Source: Aureimonas ureilytica DSM 18598 = NBRC 106430 (lineage in GTDB: Bacteria; Pseudomonadota; Alphaproteobacteria; Rhizobiales; Rhizobiaceae). From it: 64,000 nucleotides of DNA. Of the stretch, positions 55,957-63,773 are shown piece after piece. A program made the translations under genes and the position numbers. Within the stretch, counting starts at the first letter, position 1; the number at the start of each line of letters is the position of its first letter. The notes beneath the pieces are model-generated. The model had not been told where the DNA came from. It did no database searches and saw only the letters and a program-made list of their open reading frames with translations. Location: positions 220,840 to 284,839 of the forward strand of contig NZ_ARQE01000006.1 in assembly GCF_000382705.1 (NCBI RefSeq), given 5' to 3'.

Positions 55957-56526
55957 TCAGCCGGCGCGTCGGGACCAGCCGCCGCCACCGGCCGCCTTCT
56001 GCTGCTGCGGGGGTGCGGAATGGCTGGACTGCTGCTGCGGACGACCGCCGCCGATCGAGGCGCCACCCCAGGCTTTCACGCCCTTCACCTCGTTGCGGGG
56101 CGCATAGGCGTAACCCGTGTTCGGGTTGAGTTTCGGCTTGCCGGTCTCCGGATCGATCTGGGGCTTCTGAAAGCCGACCGAGAGCTCGCAGGGGATGTGA
56201 TGAAGCTCGTCAGTGCTGCGAGGCGCCATCTTGCCAGTAGCGTGGCAGATCGCTGAGAGCTGACGGGCAGCAATGTCACGGGTCTTGTCACCCTTTTCGC
56301 CCGGCACGCTGTAGGCGTGCAGGATGTCCTGGAAGACCACTCGACCTTCACAGGCGCCCGTGATGATGCGCCACTGCAGGGTGATCTTCGTACCCTTTTC
56401 ACCGCTGTTCCCGATGTCACGCTCTTCCGAGCTGACAATCTCAGCGTGGTACTTGCCCTCGGGCAGAGCCTCGAACTCCTGCGTCGGCTCATGCTCGGCA
56501 GCGTTGAATCCAGAAATGTCGACCAT
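55957..56526 (-). CDS. DUF669 SSB-like protein
   Basis: A 189-residue protein. ALPEGKYHAEIVSSEERDIG, TKITLQWRIITGACEGRVVF and QLSAICHATGKM match the DUF669 single-strand binding family linked to phage recombinases. The C-terminal tail is Gln/Gly-rich and disordered (GGGRPQQQSSHSAPPQQQKA). It partners with the Sak4-like protein directly upstream. Confidence 0.8.
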   Translation of the reverse strand: MVDISGFNAAEHEPTQEFEALPEGKYHAEIVSSEERDIGNSGEKGTKITLQWRIITGACEGRVVFQDILHAYSVPGEKGDKTRDIAARQLSAICHATGKMAPRSTDELHHIPCELSVGFQKPQIDPETGKPKLNPNTGYAYAPRNEVKGVKAWGGASIGGGRPQQQSSHSAPPQQQKAAGGGGWSRRAG

Positions 56527-56537
56527 GATCGCGATCC

Positions 56538-57347
56538 TTATGCAGCGTTCTGAAGGGGGGTGCTGGAGGCGCCTTGCGGCAGGTACGGAGCCAGGGCGTC
56601 GTATCCCTGCCCGCGATCGAACCTTACGCTCTCGGGAATGCCGTACCGGTTCTTGGCGACGAAGGCTGGCTTGCCGACAGCGTGGATGAGAACGGTCGAG
56701 GCCGATCCCTCGGCGCGGGTGCGCTTCTGATTGAAGCCCTTGCCCTCTTCGACCTTCATGTTGACCGGCTTCTTCAGAAGCAGGATGGCGTCGAGGTCGC
56801 GGGTGATCTGACCGTTCAGCTGCTTGTGCAGGTCGATCTCGTACCGGTCGTAGCTGGCCGTTTCGGGATCGTTGAACGTCGTGACCACGCTATGGGCGAT
56901 GAGGACGATCGCCATGCCGCGATCACGACGAAGGGCGTCGCAGCCGTCCTGGAACTCGCGCAGGACTGTCTTGGCGTTCACGTAGCCCTTGCCGTAGCCG
57001 AAATCCTCGATCTTGGCCTTGGCATTGCCGTGCTCGTCCCCGCGCCGACACGTCTCGGCGAAGATCATCGCCTGCAGGGCGGTCACGGAGTCGACGACGA
57101 CCGTCTTGAACTCGTGGTCCTCGTCGTAGAGCGCTCGCATCGAGTCGAGGACAGAGCCGAAATCCGGCAGGACACCGAACGATTCCAACTCGACTTCGCC
57201 GGGCGTCCCTTCCTCACACTGAAGAAAGACGGGAGATGGGAATTCGGAGGCCAGCGTGGTCTTGCCGACGCCCTCGTTGCCGTAGATCAGGATGCGCGGT
57301 GGCTGATCCGCCCGCACGGTGCGCAGGTCTGAAAGGCTGATCGCCAT
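56538..57347 (-). CDS. Sak4-like RecA-fold recombinase (AAA_24)
   Basis: A 269-residue ATPase. Walker A is GNEGVGKT at 23-30, Walker B TVVVDSVTAL follows, and MAIVLIAHSVVTTF is a further core motif. Proteins of this type (Sak4) promote single-strand annealing with SSB-like partners. Its neighbours (DUF669, RusA, RecB-like nuclease) form a complete phage recombination set. Confidence 0.82.
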   Translation of the reverse strand: MAISLSDLRTVRADQPPRILIYGNEGVGKTTLASEFPSPVFLQCEEGTPGEVELESFGVLPDFGSVLDSMRALYDEDHEFKTVVVDSVTALQAMIFAETCRRGDEHGNAKAKIEDFGYGKGYVNAKTVLREFQDGCDALRRDRGMAIVLIAHSVVTTFNDPETASYDRYEIDLHKQLNGQITRDLDAILLLKKPVNMKVEEGKGFNQKRTRAEGSASTVLIHAVGKPAFVAKNRYGIPESVRFDRGQGYDALAPYLPQGASSTPLQNAA

Positions 57348-57348
57348 T

Positions 57349-57852
57349 TCAGTCTCCTTGTTCTGAGGTTGGCATGTTGATGATCCATCCGCCGCCCATG
57401 CCGTCCTGCGAGGGATAGAAAGTGGCCGTCACGGACTGCGCCGGCCAAATCTGGATATGAGCCGTCCCGTTCGTGGGGGGCAGCTTCGAGAACAGACCGC
57501 CGGGGATCAGGCTGTCATCCTGAATGACGCCGATCTCGACCAGCAAGTCGTTCATCGCCTTGATGCGGTTGTCGGCATCGGCCCGAAGGAGGTCGATCTC
57601 GAACGCCATATTGACCAAAACCCGGCCTTTAAAGGCTGGAACCTGCTGCCGGCGGATCGCCGCGGCAGCTTCCATTCGCCAGACCTCGTAGGCTTCCGTG
57701 CGAGCTCGTCCGCGACGCGTGTTCTTGAACATCGCGTTGACACTGGGCGGCACTGGGCAAGAGAAGGTGACCGGGGAGAGCCGGGGGATGCCCTCCCCGG
57801 TCTGCTCACCGCGCCCCACCACGGGCTGCGGATTGGTGGCGGCCGCAATCAC
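57349..57852 (-). CDS. rusA: RusA-type Holliday junction resolvase
   Basis: A 167-residue protein. PPSVNAMFKNTRRGR near the N terminus and DADNRIKAMNDLLVEIGVIQ with DDS hold the acidic residues of RusA enzymes. It resolves four-way junctions before packaging. The GTG start at 57852 overlaps the upstream stop; the first ~25 residues have low conservation, so a later start is possible. Confidence 0.84.
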   Translation of the reverse strand: MIAAATNPQPVVGRGEQTGEGIPRLSPVTFSCPVPPSVNAMFKNTRRGRARTEAYEVWRMEAAAAIRRQQVPAFKGRVLVNMAFEIDLLRADADNRIKAMNDLLVEIGVIQDDSLIPGGLFSKLPPTNGTAHIQIWPAQSVTATFYPSQDGMGGGWIINMPTSEQGD

Positions 57853-58328
57853 GACCGGACTCCGCTCTCGGCGATCACGCGCTCGCGCACCCGGCGAAGC
57901 AATTCGATCTCGCGTTCCAGTTCGGGAATGATGCAGCGGGCTTCAGCAGGCGAAATCTGGCCGTCCGCGATTGCTTCGAGCAGGGTGGACGTCACCCGCC
58001 CGTCCTGCTGCACCATCGCGCTTATCTTGGCGCACCATGGCGTATCGCTGGGGGCGACCGGCTCTCGCCGCACGATGTCATAGCCTTGCATTTCCGCCAG
58101 CGCAGCGAGGATGACGGGCTGCCCGGCCTCGAGATCAAGATCGATGGCGACGTCCAGGGGGCAGTGCTGATCCGTGTGTTCGGGGAGACCGTACCGGCTG
58201 AGGACTGAATGGCTGACGCGTGTTGCGTTCTCAACCGATCGCCCGCCGCCGGCCAGCGCAACGGCGCGCCGAACAGCAGCCTTCAGGGCCAACCGCATGT
58301 CGCCCGTCGATTTGCGAAGATCCATCAT
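57849..58328 (-). CDS. CII-like phage regulatory protein
   Basis: A 159-residue protein. AVRRAVALAGGGRSVENATR, VSHSVLSRYGLPEH and the later ISPAEARCIIPELEREIEL fit the phage regulatory CII family, with an N-terminal helix-turn-helix-like part. It is coupled to upstream genes by ATGA overlap. Its likely role is in the early lysis-lysogeny decision. Confidence 0.68.
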   Translation of the reverse strand: MMDLRKSTGDMRLALKAAVRRAVALAGGGRSVENATRVSHSVLSRYGLPEHTDQHCPLDVAIDLDLEAGQPVILAALAEMQGYDIVRREPVAPSDTPWCAKISAMVQQDGRVTSTLLEAIADGQISPAEARCIIPELEREIELLRRVRERVIAESGVRS

Positions 58329-58552
58329 CGAACGAGCTCCGAAACACGGGGCGCCAAGTTTTCAATGACGTCAGCGTGAGCACGACCCAGAATGTGGGCA
58401 TGACCAGAGCAGCGATGACGGCAGCGAATGAGAATTGCGGGTTTGACCATCAGCGCGATGATAAGCGCGAGGGTGGCGGAAGCCGTATTGGCGCTCCTAC
58501 CCCGCTCTGCGTTACGCGCATGTCGATCGTCGTGAAGCGCGGCCAATGACAT
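58325..58552 (-). CDS. Small hypothetical protein of the cro operon
   Basis: A 75-residue frame starting at the ATG at 58552, which overlaps the preceding stop (TGATG), and ending inside the next start. A hydrophobic segment (TLALIIALMVKPAILI) suggests one membrane helix, with Cys and His residues after it (CRHRCSGHAH). The chain of overlaps supports coding, but no homologue is recognised. Confidence 0.5.
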   Translation of the reverse strand: MSLAALHDDRHARNAERGRSANTASATLALIIALMVKPAILIRCRHRCSGHAHILGRAHADVIENLAPRVSELVR

Positions 58553-58689
58553 CACTGAACCCCATGCTTCACAGTGGTTGCAGGCAAGATGCCGAGCCGC
58601 TTCGCGATAGTGTGGGAGACGAAAACGTGACGATCGACCTCGGTCATGATCGTGTCGTCAGGACGCGTGTAGGTGCGAGGCTGGGTCAC
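58552..58689 (-). CDS. Very small protein (45 residues) of the cro operon
   Basis: A 46-codon frame from a GTG at 58689 to a TGA at 58552 (VTQPRTYTRPDDTIMTEV ... VFVSHTIAKRLGILPATTV). The start overlaps the Cro stop (GTGA) and the stop overlaps the next start. Perfect coupling on both sides argues that it is real. Confidence 0.55.
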   Translation of the reverse strand: MTQPRTYTRPDDTIMTEVDRHVFVSHTIAKRLGILPATTVKHGVQ

Positions 58690-58922
58690 GCTGCGACCCC
58701 CTCCATCAGAACGAAGTCAGATGCTGAAAGGCTGAGATTCCGATCACGCGCCGCTCGAATGAGCTTCGAGACGTGCCAGTGAGGGATCACACCGCCTGTC
58801 CCACCCTTTTCGCGAGCCAGCCGCCAACGGATGACAGTGTGCACGGAAACTTCCGCGATCTCCGCGACGACGCGGGTTCCGCCGAATTTATCGATGATGG
58901 TGGAGGCCGGTTCGTAACGCAT
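58686..58922 (-). CDS. Cro-like repressor
   Basis: A 78-residue protein from the ATG at 58922. IDKFGGTRVVAEIAEVSVHT followed by VIRWRLAREKGGTGGVIPHW has the Cro/YdaS-like helix-turn-helix of alphaproteobacterial phages. It is divergent from the CI-type repressor gene, with TTCGAA-type sites between them. A longer frame to 59015 exists, but it would cross those sites. Confidence 0.74.
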   Translation of the reverse strand: MRYEPASTIIDKFGGTRVVAEIAEVSVHTVIRWRLAREKGGTGGVIPHWHVSKLIRAARDRNLSLSASDFVLMEGVAA

Positions 58923-58935
58923 ACGGCTATATGCG

Positions 58936-58973
58936 ATTATCGAACAGACGCCGTCAAGCCCGCTTGTTCGAAA
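58936..58973. promoter_or_regulatory. Repressor operator sites between cro and the CI-type gene
   Basis: ATTATCGAACAG (58936-58947) and TGTTCGAAA (58965-58973) share the core TGTTCGA / TCGAACA. Close copies recur at 60047-60058 and 60072-60083. Both lie in the divergent promoter region, so they are likely CI and Cro binding sites. Confidence 0.6.
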
Positions 58974-59015
58974 AACGCCAAAGACGGATCGCCGCGCTTT
59001 GTGCAAAAAACGCAC

Positions 59016-59714
59016 ATGCGCAAGGAGCAGTATCGCGATTGGCTTGCGGCCAACCTAGAACGAACTGGGAAAAGCCAGAGCGACCTCGCACGACACCTTG
59101 GGATTGAACCCGGCAAGGTGAACAAGGTGCTGCACGGAACCCGCAAGCTCCAGCTGCATGAGTACGAACAGGCGCGGGTTTTCTTCGGGATCGAGGACGA
59201 TGAGGACCGACCCAATGTCGATCTCATTATCCGGTCAAAGTTCCTATCCGCCCCTGTGGTCGGCAAGGTGGAAGCCGGCGCATTCCGTGAAGTGGACGAA
59301 TTGGAAGACGACTCGGAACGGCTCGAGATCGTCGTCCCAGCGGACGATAAATTCCCAAGCGCGAGAGTGACCGTCTTCGACGTCGTCGGCGACTCCATGA
59401 ACGCACTGGCGCCGCGCCCGATCCTGGAAGGCGATCGCGTCGTATGCGTCGCATACGAAGATGTTGGTCGTTCGCTGCCCCTACGAGACGGTATGGTCGT
59501 TGTCGTAGAGAGATCCCGCGACGGCGGCCACACACGGGAGTGGTCGGTCAAACAGCTCGAGGTCTACGAGGACCGAGTGGAATGCCACCCACGCTCCCAT
59601 AACAGCCGCCATAAGCCGATTGTCATTGATCGCGATCTGGAGGCTGACGATGGAGTTAGCGTCCGCATCCTTGCGATCGTTCGGCGAGTGGTGAACGACA
59701 TTCCTCTCTCCTAA
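59016..59714 (+). CDS. CI/LexA-type phage repressor with S24 peptidase domain
   Basis: A 232-residue repressor. The N-terminal XRE helix-turn-helix (GKSQSDLARHLGIEPGKVNK) is followed by an S24 domain: cleavage site Ala87-Gly88 (VGKVEAGAF), catalytic Ser127 (VGDSMNALAP) and Lys179 (WSVKQL). All self-cleavage residues are present, so RecA-dependent induction by DNA damage is expected. The ATG at 59016 was chosen because it starts the HTH domain; the longer frame crosses the cro gene. Confidence 0.88.
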   Translation: MRKEQYRDWLAANLERTGKSQSDLARHLGIEPGKVNKVLHGTRKLQLHEYEQARVFFGIEDDEDRPNVDLIIRSKFLSAPVVGKVEAGAFREVDELEDDSERLEIVVPADDKFPSARVTVFDVVGDSMNALAPRPILEGDRVVCVAYEDVGRSLPLRDGMVVVVERSRDGGHTREWSVKQLEVYEDRVECHPRSHNSRHKPIVIDRDLEADDGVSVRILAIVRRVVNDIPLS

Positions 59715-59944
59715 AGAACCGCGCTCGGCCGGGACATCTTGACCGATACGATGGTCCCAATCGGACTGTCGCACTCGACGCAGTGGAATTTCTGCCTTTG
59801 CAGAAATGTGCTCTCCAGCAGCTCATCGATTGTGTCCGGGCTGTCAGGCTCATCGGGAGCGACTAAACGCCTGGTTCTATCTTTCCGGCAATTGAAGCAC
59901 CGAAGATGCAACTCGAAGGCGGGGCGCGTCGATTCGCAGGGCAT
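59711..59944 (-). CDS. Small zinc-ribbon-like protein
   Basis: A 77-residue protein with two CxxC pairs (RCFNCRKD and FHCVECDSP) that could form a zinc ribbon. It overlaps the end of the repressor gene by 4 bp, convergently. Such proteins are common near phage immunity regions. Function unknown. Confidence 0.6.
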   Translation of the reverse strand: MPCESTRPAFELHLRCFNCRKDRTRRLVAPDEPDSPDTIDELLESTFLQRQKFHCVECDSPIGTIVSVKMSRPSAVL

Positions 59945-60007
59945 GAATTGTTCTCCATTTGTTCCAATATGGAGGGCATGAGAACGAACTGTCGAGTGCC
60001 GAACCCG

Positions 60008-60031
60008 TTATCCACCGCGCCCTGTGGATAA
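60008..60031. promoter_or_regulatory. Paired DnaA boxes (candidate origin element)
   Basis: TTATCCACC (60008-60016) and TGTGGATAA (60023-60031, the complement of TTATCCACA) are inverted DnaA boxes, one perfect and one with a single mismatch. An AT-rich stretch (TTCTTTTTTCGAAC, then ATTATCTCATATTAA) follows on the right. The 190-bp gap between divergent genes is a candidate for DnaA-dependent origin or control. Confidence 0.55.
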
Positions 60032-60046
60032 GCGAGGTTGTTCTTT

Positions 60047-60083
60047 TTTCGAACAATCCGCTTGACGGTTGCTGTTCGATTAT
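60047..60083. promoter_or_regulatory. Second set of repressor-type sites before the rightward operon
   Basis: TTTCGAACAATC (60047-60058) and CTGTTCGATTAT (60072-60083) repeat the core of the sites at 58936-58973; the last differs from the inverse of the first by one base. They probably let the repressor silence the plus-strand operon starting at 60136. Confidence 0.55.
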
Positions 60084-60135
60084 CTCATATTAACTCCATC
60101 ACCCCGCCAAACCGGCCCATTGATGGAGCCCTACC

Positions 60136-60381
60136 GTGTCACGCAACGCGACGCAGTTTCCCCTGATCGAGTCCTTTCCCGGTCACGAGTCCATATTGCA
60201 GGATGATCGAGCCAGCAGCGCGCGCCTTGTCCGCTGGCTGATCAGCTACACAGCTCTCGCCGCAGGGATCATCGCATTCATGTTGCTGTCGCTCATTCCC
60301 ACTGAGCGCCATGCTGCGACGACCGCGAAGGTGGATCAGGAACGCTTCAGTTCGTTTCGCACCGCGGGAGTCGCCCAATGA
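60136..60381 (+). CDS. Small membrane protein, first gene of the rightward operon
   Basis: An 81-residue protein from a GTG at 60136 with GGAG upstream. One membrane helix (LISYTALAAGIIAFMLLSLI) separates a polar N terminus from a short C-terminal tail. Its stop overlaps the next start. Function unknown. Confidence 0.6.
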   Translation: MSRNATQFPLIESFPGHESILQDDRASSARLVRWLISYTALAAGIIAFMLLSLIPTERHAATTAKVDQERFSSFRTAGVAQ

Positions 60382-60779
60382 ACATGCTCTCCCACAACTT
60401 CGTCGCCAGCTATCATCCGTCCTGGCACGACCAGATCCACACGGACATCGCCGTGGAAGTCCCCCTCATGATCGGGCGGACGACACTCTGCACGCTGACT
60501 GCCATCGTTACCGTCTATCGCGACGAGTTCGACCCTGAGGGCTTCGGCATTGGCGATGTGCGCTTCCCCCACGAGGACGACCCGGACGAGCACAACAAGC
60601 TTTCCTTCCCGCCGGCCTATGTCGCGGCCGCCCATGAGGGGCGCGACTTCGGGACGATGCTGGCGAAGCTCGTCAGCCAGGAAATGCGCAAGCTCGAGAA
60701 CGAGCGGAAAGCTGAAGAGGCGCTAAGCGCCGAAGAGGCCGGCATCGACCGCGCGACGGGCCGGGAGATCACCCGATGA
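60378..60779 (+). CDS. Hypothetical phage protein
   Basis: A 133-residue protein. The N-terminal half is beta-rich (IAVEVPLMIGRTTLCTLTAI) and the C-terminal half is a charged helix (MRKLENERKAEEALSAEEAG). It overlaps both neighbours by 4 bp. No family is recognised. Confidence 0.6.
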   Translation: MNMLSHNFVASYHPSWHDQIHTDIAVEVPLMIGRTTLCTLTAIVTVYRDEFDPEGFGIGDVRFPHEDDPDEHNKLSFPPAYVAAAHEGRDFGTMLAKLVSQEMRKLENERKAEEALSAEEAGIDRATGREITR

Positions 60780-61066
60780 CCGATACCCGAAACAATGGCG
60801 GGCCTGCCGTGAGCTGCGACACCCGAGAGGATGCAGAACAGTTCACGCGAGCGGATGCACTTGCAGCCCTAGAGGCCGACTACGCCTCAGATGACCGCGA
60901 TATCAACGACCCTGCGAACGACTACGGAAGCGCATGGGAAGATCACGGATGCGACGGCGCAGAAGCTGATGAGGCAGCGTTTGCGGCGCTAGCGGAGGAA
61001 GATCTTTGGCGCGATTACGAGGCTCGCGCCCTCACCGCCCGCTCTCCCTCCTCGAAGGAGGCATGA
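60776..61066 (+). CDS. Acidic hypothetical protein
   Basis: A 96-residue, very acidic protein (ALEADYASDDRDINDPANDY; EADEAAFAALAEEDLWRDYE). High negative charge is seen in phage DNA-mimic inhibitors, but also in many ordinary small phage proteins. Overlapping starts and stops link it to the operon. Confidence 0.6.
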   Translation: MTDTRNNGGPAVSCDTREDAEQFTRADALAALEADYASDDRDINDPANDYGSAWEDHGCDGAEADEAAFAALAEEDLWRDYEARALTARSPSSKEA

Positions 61067-61413
61067 CCATGGGGGAGATCACGAAGGTCCGTGGCCCTTG
61101 GTCGGTCCGAAGAAGTCCAAGCACTGATACGGCTGAGATGTTTTTCGACATCGTTGCAGGTGATGGGACCGAAATCGTCGGGTGCGAGGGAATCGTAGCC
61201 GGCCCTGGGGACGAAGAGTGCGCGCACCTGATCGCCGCAGCGCCCGAAATGATGGAGGCGCTGAGGGAAACGCAATCGCTTCTGGTCGCTATGCTGCACG
61301 AACAGCGCCCGCGCGCCGAGATCGAAGCGCAAATCGTAGAGAACCGAGCCGCCCTCCCCAAAGCAGAAGGCCGTTCTCCTTCCTCCGCTTCTGGCCAGGA
61401 GGGAGGGGAATGA
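61063..61413 (+). CDS. Hypothetical phage protein
   Basis: A 116-residue protein. GPWSVRRSPSTDTAEMFFDI, VGCEGIVAGPGDEECAHLIA and AAPEMMEALRETQSLL fit small phage proteins that often occur in early regions beside DUF551-type genes. The ATG at 61063 overlaps the preceding stop. Confidence 0.6.
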   Translation: MTMGEITKVRGPWSVRRSPSTDTAEMFFDIVAGDGTEIVGCEGIVAGPGDEECAHLIAAAPEMMEALRETQSLLVAMLHEQRPRAEIEAQIVENRAALPKAEGRSPSSASGQEGGE

Positions 61414-62330
61414 AGGAGCGTCGTCTTCTCATTTCGTTTTCGGGCGGCGAGACTTCGGCCATGATGACCAAGCTCATCCATGAGCGCTGGGCGGAACGCT
61501 ACGACCGTATCGTGACGGTCTTCGCCAACACAGGCCAAGAGAACGAGGAAACCCTTCGGTTCGTCCAGCAATGCGACGATGCCTTCGGATGGGGTGTCGT
61601 TTGGCTTGAGGCCCTTGTAGATCCAGAAGCTGGCAAGGGCACCAAACATCGGATCGTCAGCTTCGCTACCGCTGATCGTGCTGGCGGCGTTTTCGAAGAC
61701 ATGATCGCCAAGTTCGGCATCCCTGGTCCCGGCTTCTTCCACTGTACCCGCGAACTGAAGGAAAGGCCGATTACCAGTTATGTACGCTCAATCGGCTGGG
61801 AGGCCGGTAGCTACGATACAGCGATTGGCATTCGGGCCGATGAGATTGATCGGGTGAACCGGGACCATCGTGCAAAGCGCTTCGTCTACCCAATGGCAGA
61901 CTGGCGACTTCGCAAAATCGACGTGAATGAATTTTGGGCGTCGCAGCCTCCGTTGTCTCGGCTCGAACTCAATCCATCACCGTTCCGCCTCAACCTCAAA
62001 GGCTATCAGGGAAACTGCTGGTGGTGCTGGAAGAAATCACTCCGCAAGCACCTGACAATTATGCAGGAAACGCCAGAAGCTTTCGACTTCCCGGAGCGCA
62101 TGGAGGCCAAATATTCTATGGCCGGCTCCAATCCTCGCAATGAGCCTAAACGGTTTTTCCGCGAGCGGCGCACCGTAGCCGATCTCCGCCACCTTGCTGC
62201 AACCACGCAGTTTGAGCCTGCGTCGGATGATGCACGCGAATATCAGACCGATCTGTTTTCACCCCTCGCGCTGGATCTCGGTGGCGACTGTGATGAGGGC
62301 TGCGAAGTGAACTTCGGAGAAGCCGCATGA
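61410..62330 (+). CDS. PAPS reductase / PP-loop-type enzyme
   Basis: A 306-residue protein. A PP-loop ATP-pyrophosphatase motif (SFSGGETSAMM at about 9-19) and FANTGQENEETLRFV fit the PAPS reductase/DndC superfamily. Cys residues in FHCTRELKERP and GNCWWCWKKS could hold an Fe-S cluster. Phages often carry such enzymes; the substrate (sulfur transfer to nucleotide or RNA) is not known. It overlaps its neighbours by 4 bp. Confidence 0.8.
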   Translation: MKERRLLISFSGGETSAMMTKLIHERWAERYDRIVTVFANTGQENEETLRFVQQCDDAFGWGVVWLEALVDPEAGKGTKHRIVSFATADRAGGVFEDMIAKFGIPGPGFFHCTRELKERPITSYVRSIGWEAGSYDTAIGIRADEIDRVNRDHRAKRFVYPMADWRLRKIDVNEFWASQPPLSRLELNPSPFRLNLKGYQGNCWWCWKKSLRKHLTIMQETPEAFDFPERMEAKYSMAGSNPRNEPKRFFRERRTVADLRHLAATTQFEPASDDAREYQTDLFSPLALDLGGDCDEGCEVNFGEAA

Positions 62331-63337
62331 CCCATTCTCACGACACCGCCACGCCTGCCCTGAGCGTGGAGAGTGAAGAGGCCGTCGCCGCCGCTCTTTG
62401 GCAGGAGGAAGCGCGCGAGGGAACGCCGAAATCCATCTGGCAGGCGAGGACGTTGGAAGCTTTCCGCGACACAGCCGACATCAACCAAGAGCGCTGGCGG
62501 CGGTTCGCCCGTGCGGCCCTCGCCGCCGCTCCTGCCCCCAACCCCTCACCGGCCGCAAAGGGCGGGGATGCCGGAGCGCTTGCTGCGCTCTACCAGACCA
62601 TCTTGAAGATGCCTCGTCGCCGGGAGCCGATCAGCGGCCAGACCTTCAGCTATGTGCAGCTTGACGAGGTGTTGGCGCATGTCGAGCAAGCCGCCGCCCT
62701 CGCCACCCCTTCGCTCCAGCCGGCAGATGCCGTGCGGGAGGCGCTTTTCTCTGCCTGGGAACTGGATGAACTTCGGCGGAACGCATCCGCAAAGCACCTC
62801 GTCTACCTTGCGCACCATGCGGGCGTCGGCCTAAAGGCCAACGAAGTCGAAGCTATGGAGCGTTGGGGAGCGCTGTGCAACAAGCTCGCCGCCCTCGCAT
62901 CCGATCCAGCCCCGGCCGGGGAGGCAGTGGAGCCGGTCGCGTGGGTAATCCCTGGCGACGACAACGCCAATGCGGACGGCTGGATTGATTGCCGGGCGGA
63001 TAGATGGGGAGAGTTCACCCGCCCGCTCTACGCCCATCCCGACCCGGAAGCCGCGCGCCTGCGGGAGGATTTGGAGCGGGTGACGCGAGTGGCTGAACTT
63101 CTCGGGGAGTCATTCGAAGCGAACAAGACCGCTCTCGTCTCCGCTCTTCGCGAGCGCGACGATGCGCGGAAGGCGCTGGAGACGGCAGAAGGTGAGATCG
63201 ATCGTCTTGTGTCGGCGTTGCACGAAATCGAAAATCTGTGGCTCGCTCCTGGCCATGACAGTCTGAAGGTCATGAGGGCGAAAGACATTGCCCGCGCCGC
63301 CCGGTCCGCTTCCAGGGAGGGCGCGTCCGATGAGTGA
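62327..63337 (+). CDS. Long hypothetical early phage protein
   Basis: A 336-residue protein with several helical blocks (ALWQEEAREGTPKSIWQART; REALFSAWELDELRRNASAK), a region VEPVAWVIPGDDNANADGWI ... FTRPLYAHPD of a kind common in phage ead/Ea22-like proteins, and a coiled coil (REDLERVTRVAELLGESFEA). Its modular build suggests an early accessory protein of unknown role. Confidence 0.65.
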   Translation: MTHSHDTATPALSVESEEAVAAALWQEEAREGTPKSIWQARTLEAFRDTADINQERWRRFARAALAAAPAPNPSPAAKGGDAGALAALYQTILKMPRRREPISGQTFSYVQLDEVLAHVEQAAALATPSLQPADAVREALFSAWELDELRRNASAKHLVYLAHHAGVGLKANEVEAMERWGALCNKLAALASDPAPAGEAVEPVAWVIPGDDNANADGWIDCRADRWGEFTRPLYAHPDPEAARLREDLERVTRVAELLGESFEANKTALVSALRERDDARKALETAEGEIDRLVSALHEIENLWLAPGHDSLKVMRAKDIARAARSASREGASDE

Positions 63338-63773
63338 GCGCGACCTGATCGAGAAGGCGAAATCGTACATCGAGAACTCAAGACCTCGCCCTGATCGGGT
63401 CTTGGTCGATCTGGGGTTCGTTTATGACGTCCGCGACCGGATGCTCGCCGCACAGGACACCATCGCCCGCCTCTCCGAAGCGCTGGCAGAGGCGGAGAAG
63501 AAGGGGGCTGAGGACTGGCAGCCGATCGAGACGGCCCCGAGGGATGCGGAGGCGGTTCTCATCACTGGCGGAACATGGCTCTACAGCGAAAGCTTCGCAG
63601 ACGGCATCTGCGACTGGATCGCTATCGCCAGCTTCGATCCTAACGCATTTGGCGACCATAAATGGAATGGCGGCAACGGCACTGAGTACGACGGCGTCTA
63701 TTGGCATAACCCAAGCCACTGGCGCCCCCTTCCCGCCCCACCCCGCGATCTCTCCCAAGGAGGTCAGCCATGA
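63330..63773 (+). CDS. DUF551-type phage protein
   Basis: A 147-residue protein. An N-terminal helix pair (TIARLSEALAEAEKKGAED) precedes the DUF551 pattern WQPIETAPRDAEAVLITGG ... GVYWHNPSHWRPLPAPP. DUF551 proteins are common in early phage regions; no activity is known. The ATG at 63330 overlaps the stop before it by 8 bp. Confidence 0.75.
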   Translation: MSERDLIEKAKSYIENSRPRPDRVLVDLGFVYDVRDRMLAAQDTIARLSEALAEAEKKGAEDWQPIETAPRDAEAVLITGGTWLYSESFADGICDWIAIASFDPNAFGDHKWNGGNGTEYDGVYWHNPSHWRPLPAPPRDLSQGGQP

